Assembly (NCBI GenBank): GCA_937915765.1
Contig: CALGHE010000123.1
Location: 1 to 18,228 of the forward strand
Source of the DNA: an uncultured Bacteroidales bacterium
GTDB taxonomy: Bacteria > Bacteroidota > Bacteroidia > Bacteroidales > Paludibacteraceae
DNA length: 18,228 nucleotides
Reading direction: 5' to 3'
The number at the start of each line of letters is the position of its first letter. Position 1 is the stretch's first letter. The notes below the pieces were generated by a model. It ran no database searches. It saw only the letters and a list, made by a program, of their open reading frames with translations, and was not told where the DNA came from. Shown one piece after another: positions 13,388 through 18,228 of this stretch. A program made the translations under genes and the position numbers.

Positions 13388-13419
13388 CAAATGTAATTAA
13401 AAATATTAAATAGGACAAA
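13388..13419 (-). promoter_or_regulatory. promoter of the 6S-type RNA
   Basis: On the minus strand TTTG (13419-13416), a spacer of exactly 20 bases and TACATTTG (13395-13388) reproduce the Bacteroidota consensus TTTG-N19-21-TAnnTTTG. Transcription would begin around 13380-13383. It is the best promoter in the window and fixes the strand of the RNA gene. Confidence 0.85.
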
Positions 13420-13478
13420 GAATCGTTGTAAATCATGAGGAATTTTGCAGTTTTCAGCCTTTTCATCGACATATTTTG

Positions 13479-13486
13479 TACCTTTG
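13479..13486 (+). promoter_or_regulatory. -7 box of the sbcDC operon
   Basis: TACCTTTG at 13479-13486 matches TAnnTTTG and lies 21 bases before the sbcD ATG at 13508. The upstream TTTTC at 13451-13455 is the nearest, poorly spaced, -33 candidate. Confidence 0.5.
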
Positions 13487-13507
13487 CCGATATTTGCAAT
13501 ATCTCTT

Positions 13508-14665
13508 ATGGTTAAGATTATACACACGTCGGACTGGCATATCGGTCTGGATTTTTATCAGTATGACAGAAGCGAGGAGCATCGTCGCTTCTTCGCGCAG
13601 CTCTGCGATATTGTTTCGGAAGAAAAGCCCGACGCTCTGATTGTAAGCGGTGATGTCTATCATACAGCCACGCCTTCCGCAGCGGCGCAGAAATTATATA
13701 CGGGGGGAATGATTGCGCTACATAAGGCGTGCCCCTCCATGACTATTGTGGTTGTTGCCGGAAATCATGACAGCTACACGCGCCTTGAGTCAACAAGCGA
13801 GGTCTGGCGGCTGGCTAATGTGCATGTGGTTGGTTTTGTGGAGCGAAACGACAACGGCGAGCTTTGCCTTGACAAGCATCTGATTGACGTTGGCGGAAAG
13901 TGTCTTGTGGCGGCTATTCCGTACGTGAATAATCTGCAGATTGTCGATTTGCTGAAAGATGAGGTGCGGAGCAGAAACAAGGCTAGCCTGCCGGTGGTTG
14001 TGATGGCGCATCTTGCGGTGTCAGGCTCTGTGACCAAGGGGCAGGAGCTCCTTACGCAAGGTGGTCTGGATTACGAGAGCCTCGATGTGTTTGGCAACTG
14101 GTATGATTATCTCGCGCTTGGGCATATTCACTGTCCGCAAACTCTGAAAGGCTCTGGCGGCAAGGCTCGTTATTGCGGCAGCCCCATAAGGGTGAACTTT
14201 GACGAGGATTACCCTCATTCGGTCTCTGTTGTGGAGGTTGAGGCGGGGCAGGCGCCTCTTGTGCGTGAGGTCGAGATCAAGAGCGATGTGCGTTTCCTGA
14301 CAGTGCCGGAAAAGGCTTTGCCACTGGATGAGGCGTTGGAGGAGCTGAGGAAGGTGGATTCTGATATTCAGGGTTTTGTGAGGCTGAATGTGCTTGTTAA
14401 AGATTATGCGCCGTTTGATGCTGATGCCCGCGTGCTGGAGGTTCTGAAGGACAAGGCTTGCCGCTTTTGCAGAATAAATGTAGTGCGCGAGGTGATGTCC
14501 GGGGTGGAAAAACGTGACGATGTTTTAGGGGTGCAGGATATAAAGGCTCTGAACCCGATTGTGCTTGCGAAGAGGTATTACCGTGAACTGTACGGAATGG
14601 AGATGGACGACGACTTGGCGGAGCTGTTTATGGAGGCTGCGGCTCGTGCGGAGCAGACGGAGTGA
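13508..14665 (+). CDS. sbcD: SbcD, nuclease subunit of the SbcCD (Mre11-Rad50-like) complex
   Basis: A 385-residue calcineurin-like phosphoesterase that, with SbcC, cuts DNA hairpins and trims blocked or protein-bound double-strand ends. All metal-binding motifs are present: Asp9 and His11 in SDWHIG, Asp49 in SGDVYH, Asn86-His87-Asp88 in GNHDS, His168 in VMAHLA, and His206 and His208 in LGHIHCPQ. YCGSPIRVNFDEDY then marks the end of the nuclease domain, and a C-terminal cap domain with a helical SbcC-binding tail follows. Length is normal for SbcD. I start at the ATG at 13508: an in-frame extension to 13445 would include the -7 box at 13479-13486, and MVKIIHTSDWHIG is the normal N-terminus. 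sbcC starts 25 bases after the stop. Confidence 0.95.
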   Translation: MVKIIHTSDWHIGLDFYQYDRSEEHRRFFAQLCDIVSEEKPDALIVSGDVYHTATPSAAAQKLYTGGMIALHKACPSMTIVVVAGNHDSYTRLESTSEVWRLANVHVVGFVERNDNGELCLDKHLIDVGGKCLVAAIPYVNNLQIVDLLKDEVRSRNKASLPVVVMAHLAVSGSVTKGQELLTQGGLDYESLDVFGNWYDYLALGHIHCPQTLKGSGGKARYCGSPIRVNFDEDYPHSVSVVEVEAGQAPLVREVEIKSDVRFLTVPEKALPLDEALEELRKVDSDIQGFVRLNVLVKDYAPFDADARVLEVLKDKACRFCRINVVREVMSGVEKRDDVLGVQDIKALNPIVLAKRYYRELYGMEMDDDLAELFMEAAARAEQTE

Positions 14666-14690
14666 TGTTTTGTTTTTGTAATTTGATCTT

Positions 14691-17600
14691 ATGAATTTTA
14701 AAAAGTTAACGATACACAATATAGCGTCTATAGTGGACGCCGAGATTGACTTTGAGGCAGAACCGATTGCTTCGGAGCCGCTCTTCCTTATTTGCGGCGA
14801 GACCGGCGCCGGAAAGAGCGTGATTCTGGACTCTATCTGTCTGGCTCTGTACAGAGACACGCCGAGAATCAAAAGTTCTAACGACAGCGACTATGCTGAC
14901 GAACTTTTCATAAAAAAAGACAAAGACGGGAAGATTGCTAACACTGTGAAATTCAAAGACGTGCGTCAGCTGATGCGTCGTGGTGCTAAAGAGGCGTTCG
15001 CTAAACTTGAGTTTGTGGGGAATGACGGAAAGAGCTATGTTGCAAAATGGTCTGTGCGCTTTAACCGTAATGGCAATATTGATGCGGAAAAGCAGGAACT
15101 GCAGTGTCTTGATGATGGCAATGTTTACACAAAAGTGTCTGATGTCAAGGCGATGATTGCGTCGGCTGTGGGGCTTGAGTTTGACCAGTTCTGCAGAACG
15201 TCGCTGCTCGCTCAGGGCGAGTTCACTAAGTTTCTGGCAAGTGATGATAATGCAAAGTCAGATATTCTTCAGAAACTGACAGGGACGGACATTTATGAGC
15301 GGATAGGCGCGGAGATTGCGCAGAGAAGGAGCGAACTTAATCAGGAAATATTGGAGAAGAAAGCGGCTGTGGAGGCGTATGGTCTGAAGTCGGACGAGGA
15401 GGTGGCTGCCGTGAAGGCTGAGCTGGAAGATTTGGAGAAAAACGTTAAGATGCGCTCCGAAATTTGCGCCAAGCTTGAAGCTGATCGTTCGTGGTTGGAC
15501 GATTTTGAAAAGTGCGGAAAGCGTGTTGCGGAGGCTGAGTCCAAATTGCGCGAAATTGATGGCGTAATCAATGGTGATGTGTTTGCGGAAAATGTTAAAT
15601 TGCTGGAAGAGTGGGATTTGACTCGTGACGTGCGCGAGGTTCTGAAGTCTAAGACGCAGTTGCTTCAAGAGCAGGCGGATTTGCAAAATCGAGAGGCTCT
15701 TCTGAAAGGTGAGTTCGCTAAGTTCAGAGGTTGCATCATCTCTCTCGAAAAGGAACTTGACGGGTTGATTGCAGAGGCTAAGGCTTTGGACGATTTGATA
15801 AAGTCTGAGCCTGATAAAAAGTTGATGTATGCTGATAGTCAGTATATTATAACTAAATTGAATTATTGTGCCGATGAACAGGCTCAAGCGGAAAAGTGCG
15901 CGGAAAAGGCAGAGGCCTTAAGGCAGAATAAATTGCCAGAGCTGCAAAAGTTGTTGAGATGCGCGGCCGACGAGGGCGCTGTTATTGAAAAAGAGTTGGC
16001 AGGCAAGTCTCGTGAGGTCGAGATTGTGGCTATTGAGCTGGAGAAAAGGAGTATTGATAATTTGAATAATGAGAAGAACAGACTTAATTTTTTGCTTAAT
16101 TCATTGAAAGATGCAAAGCTGGTTTTGCAGAAGCTTGAAGAGTTAGGCTTGGCTTTTGATAAGTTGAAGAAAGAAAAGTCTGAACTTGACGCTTTTTTGA
16201 GTGATGGTTCTGCGCGCGAGGCTGAACAGAAGTGCGTTGTTGCGAAGCTGGAAGCGGAGGTCAAAGAGAAGAGGACGGTTTTTGAGAAGGTGAGGCTATG
16301 TGCTGAGGATTTGGTCAAGTCTCTGCGCTCGCAATTGCAGGAGGGCGATGAGTGTCCGGTTTGCGGACAGAAGATCGCTTTTCTGAAGACCGACGAGGCT
16401 TTTGCAGATTCTGTGAAACCGTTCAGGGTGGAGCTGGATGCTGCAGAAGAGAGGTGGCGAATGGCGGAGGACGAGCATAAAACACTGCTTGCGGCTTTGG
16501 CTGTGAAGAGCGAGGCTTTGGCGAATCTGCAGGGCAAGGAGGCTGCGGCTCGCGCTGAATTGGAGGCCGTAAAAAAGGATTTGGCGGAGGTTTGTTTGCT
16601 GTTGGGCGTTGACGCTGATGGCGCAGAGCTGAAATTGTCTCTGGAACAAATGTCTGAAAATGCCTCGGAAAAGTTAAAACTGATTGACAAACAGTTAGTT
16701 GAAATATCTTCTTTGCAGAACGAATTTGCAAAACTGCAAAAGGAAAAGGATGTGAAGAGTGATGAGTTGAATAAAAATTCGAGCAAAATAACTGCGCTGG
16801 AGAAGGAGGTCTTGTCTTGTGAGGGCGAGATAAAGTCTCTGGACGATTTGTCAAAACGTTGCAGGGCTAATGTGGAGGGGGCGTCTGGCGAGATTGCGCC
16901 TAAAATTGTTTATGAAAGGTGGTCGGACAACTTTAAAATTACTGCTGAAAAGCTGAAGCGGGACGCTGCAATTTATGAGTCTAACGCTAAGCGGAGAGAG
17001 GTTCTGAACAAAGACTGTGAACTGAAATCGGCTCTGCTGCAAAACGCAAAGGTTGCAGTGCCTAAGATTTATGCAGATTTCCCTGAATGGGACTCCGTTT
17101 GTTCTGAAGGCGAAGTGCGTGATGTGAACAGTTTTGCGACTCAGTTGCTTGCAGATGTCGTTGGCCTGAAAACTAAGATTTCTGCCAATATGGAGAGGCT
17201 TGCTCGCGCGGAGAGCGATATAGAGGCTTTTTTGGAACGAAACAAGGGTTTCTCTTTTGAAAAGCTGAAGGCTGTTGCTGCAAAAAGTGCCGATTTCATC
17301 GAAAAAATCAGGCTTCGTATCGCTGATTTGCAAAACGGCAGAACGGCTCTCCTTGGTGAGGTGAACGGCGGAAAAACGGCTCTGGACGAACTGAACAAGA
17401 AACGTCCGGAAGGTTTGCAAGACAATGTTTCGGCAAATGAGCTTGCCGCTTTGATTAAGATAGAGAACGAGGCTGTCAAGGTCTGTAGCCAGCAGATTGG
17501 AGGCAAAAAAAACTGGCTTGAGACTGAGGAGCGGAACAGAACTCTTTTTGCGGAGAAAAAACTTGAATTGGAGACGCTTGCCGTGCTGTTCGACAAGTGG

Positions 17601-18104
17601 GAGCGTCTGAATAAGATGTTTGGCACGAACAGGGGAAAAGCGTTCAATAAAATAGCGCAAAGCTATGTGCTTCAGGAACTTCTGAGTTGCGCAAATGGTT
17701 ATCTGAGGTCTCTTAACGCTCGTTATGAGCTGAGCTGTCAGAGCGGTTCGTTGGGTATCTTGGTGCGGGATATGTACCTTGGCGGCACGTTGCGTCCGGG
17801 CAATACGCTTTCGGGCGGGGAGAGCTTCATCGTCTCGCTTGCTCTCGCGCTTGGATTGTCGTCGCTCGGCGGCGCAAGAATAACAGCCGACATCATCTTT
17901 ATAGACGAGGGCTTCGGAACGCTTAGCCATGACTACTTAGACTCGGTTTTGGGTCTGTTGGAGCGTCTGCATGGAATCGGAGGGAAGAAGGTTGGCGTAA
18001 TATCTCATGTAGATGTGCTCAGAGAGCGTATCCCTGCCCAAATACAATTGAACAAAAAAGGCGCAAGTGGCGCAAGCGAAATAGTTGTAAGGCGTTTGAT
18101 GTAG
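14691..18104 (+). CDS. sbcC: SbcC, Rad50-like ATPase of the SbcCD complex
   Basis: A 1137-residue SMC-like ATPase, the partner that opens or closes SbcD's active site on DNA ends. The N-terminal half-domain has the Walker A loop GETGAGKS at 36-43 and the Q-loop region with FCRTSLLAQGEFTKFLAS (about 167-184). Two long Lys/Glu-rich coiled-coil arms run from about 215 to 540 and from about 570 to 930. They are joined by the zinc hook CPVC at 555-558, where two molecules meet through one metal ion. The C-terminal half-domain has the ABC signature LSGGES (1040-1045) and Walker B IIFIDE (1068-1073), followed by the D-loop GFGTLS. No key residue is missing and the length is usual. The codon set and composition match sbcD. 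The arms are short of clear homology to other species, as is normal for this protein. Confidence 0.95.
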   Translation: MNFKKLTIHNIASIVDAEIDFEAEPIASEPLFLICGETGAGKSVILDSICLALYRDTPRIKSSNDSDYADELFIKKDKDGKIANTVKFKDVRQLMRRGAKEAFAKLEFVGNDGKSYVAKWSVRFNRNGNIDAEKQELQCLDDGNVYTKVSDVKAMIASAVGLEFDQFCRTSLLAQGEFTKFLASDDNAKSDILQKLTGTDIYERIGAEIAQRRSELNQEILEKKAAVEAYGLKSDEEVAAVKAELEDLEKNVKMRSEICAKLEADRSWLDDFEKCGKRVAEAESKLREIDGVINGDVFAENVKLLEEWDLTRDVREVLKSKTQLLQEQADLQNREALLKGEFAKFRGCIISLEKELDGLIAEAKALDDLIKSEPDKKLMYADSQYIITKLNYCADEQAQAEKCAEKAEALRQNKLPELQKLLRCAADEGAVIEKELAGKSREVEIVAIELEKRSIDNLNNEKNRLNFLLNSLKDAKLVLQKLEELGLAFDKLKKEKSELDAFLSDGSAREAEQKCVVAKLEAEVKEKRTVFEKVRLCAEDLVKSLRSQLQEGDECPVCGQKIAFLKTDEAFADSVKPFRVELDAAEERWRMAEDEHKTLLAALAVKSEALANLQGKEAAARAELEAVKKDLAEVCLLLGVDADGAELKLSLEQMSENASEKLKLIDKQLVEISSLQNEFAKLQKEKDVKSDELNKNSSKITALEKEVLSCEGEIKSLDDLSKRCRANVEGASGEIAPKIVYERWSDNFKITAEKLKRDAAIYESNAKRREVLNKDCELKSALLQNAKVAVPKIYADFPEWDSVCSEGEVRDVNSFATQLLADVVGLKTKISANMERLARAESDIEAFLERNKGFSFEKLKAVAAKSADFIEKIRLRIADLQNGRTALLGEVNGGKTALDELNKKRPEGLQDNVSANELAALIKIENEAVKVCSQQIGGKKNWLETEERNRTLFAEKKLELETLAVLFDKWERLNKMFGTNRGKAFNKIAQSYVLQELLSCANGYLRSLNARYELSCQSGSLGILVRDMYLGGTLRPGNTLSGGESFIVSLALALGLSSLGGARITADIIFIDEGFGTLSHDYLDSVLGLLERLHGIGGKKVGVISHVDVLRERIPAQIQLNKKGASGASEIVVRRLM

Positions 18105-18160
18105 TTTGTGTTGATGAATGCGATTCATTTCACATTCATTAAATATTCGCTTCACCTCTA

Positions 18161-18189
18161 TTGAAATCACGTCCAAAACATTATCTTTG
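18161..18189 (+). promoter_or_regulatory. promoter of the next gene
   Basis: TTG at 18161-18163, an 18-base spacer and a perfect TATCTTTG at 18182-18189 form a Bacteroidota-type promoter just past sbcC. An ATG follows at 18210. Confidence 0.6.
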
Positions 18190-18209
18190 CAGAAAGAAAA
18201 TTTCAGCGT

Positions 18210-18228
18210 ATGGAGCAGACGTTAAAAA
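18210..18228 (+). CDS. first codons of an unidentified gene, cut by window end
   Basis: An ATG at 18210 begins a frame reading Met-Glu-Gln-Thr-Leu-Lys before the window ends. It lies 21 bases after a perfect -7 box (18182-18189), which is the same spacing seen for nusB and sbcD. The product cannot be identified from six residues. Confidence 0.45.

Noticed and set aside
15884..17930. Long open frames on the minus strand across sbcC (about 300-360 codons)
   Set aside because: They are antisense to a protein with complete ATPase, zinc-hook and signature motifs, and their translations are low-complexity Ser/Phe/Leu-rich, as expected from the complement of Lys/Glu-rich coiled coil.
18060..18078. 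Tandem GGCGCAAG-like repeat near the end of sbcC
   Set aside because: Two imperfect copies within coding sequence for a Gly/Ala/Ser-rich tail; too short to mean anything.
13508..18104. sbcD-sbcC as part of an antiphage or novel nuclease-ATPase system
   Set aside because: Both proteins have the standard lengths, motifs and order of the housekeeping SbcCD complex, and no extra effector or mobile-element gene adjoins them.
18114..18128. ATGAAT-GCG-ATTCAT hairpin after sbcC as a terminator
   Set aside because: Six weak pairs with only a short T stretch (TTTC) afterwards; not enough to call.

Overview
The window looks like chromosomal, mostly housekeeping DNA from a member of the Bacteroidales (phylum Bacteroidota). 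The main reasons are: repeated promoter elements of the Bacteroidota type (a TAnnTTTG -7 box, in one case with a TTTG -33 box 20 bases upstream); A/T-rich translation starts with little Shine-Dalgarno character; an oversized NusB; a DUF2520 / KdsC-like phosphatase / UbiA gene run; a nusB-yajC-ybbR-coaE run; and lipoproteins of META and DUF4595 type. These identifications rest on recognising families and motifs by eye; no database search was run.

Layout. (1) Bases 2-2838, plus strand: the end of a DUF2520 Rossmann-type protein, a KdsC-like HAD phosphatase, a UbiA-family prenyltransferase and a META-domain lipoprotein, closed by a strong terminator. (2) 3001-5891, plus strand: nusB, yajC, a YbbR-like protein and coaE, with a -7 box just ahead of nusB. 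(3) 6010-8928, plus strand: a ClC-family chloride channel/antiporter with two CBS domains, followed closely by a GT4 glycosyltransferase. (4) 8960-12138, minus strand: a TviB/WbpO-type UDP-N-acetylhexosamine dehydrogenase, a second GT4 enzyme and a WaaE-like GT2 enzyme, together a surface-polysaccharide module converging on region 3. (5) 12298-13101, minus strand: a DUF4595-like lipoprotein with its own terminator. (6) 13102-13507: a 406-base gap without protein genes that holds a long rod-shaped RNA gene, read here as a 6S-type RNA on the minus strand. (7) 13508-18104, plus strand: sbcD and sbcC, the Mre11-Rad50-like nuclease complex. At 18182-18228 a new promoter and the first codons of another gene appear.

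How the genes work together. Region 1 combines a sugar-phosphate phosphatase for Kdo/lipid A work with an isoprenoid-transfer enzyme of the membrane. Region 2 joins transcription antitermination/rRNA synthesis, Sec export, and coenzyme A synthesis. Region 4 and the adjacent GT4 gene would build part of an LPS or capsule chain containing an N-acetylhexosaminuronic acid. Region 7 processes DNA ends and hairpins.

The most interesting object is the RNA gene in region 6. It has a textbook promoter (TTTG-N20-TACATTTG), it folds along about 195 bases, and the complement of its 5' arm spells a second promoter-like sequence (TTG-N19-TAACTTTG) whose -7 box straddles the edge of the central bubble. This is the arrangement expected if a 6S RNA imitates an open promoter for the Bacteroidota primary sigma factor. 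The second observation is that the ClC protein keeps the external gating glutamate but has valine where proton-coupled antiporters usually have the internal glutamate. I saw no mobile element, CRISPR array, tRNA, rRNA or defence island.
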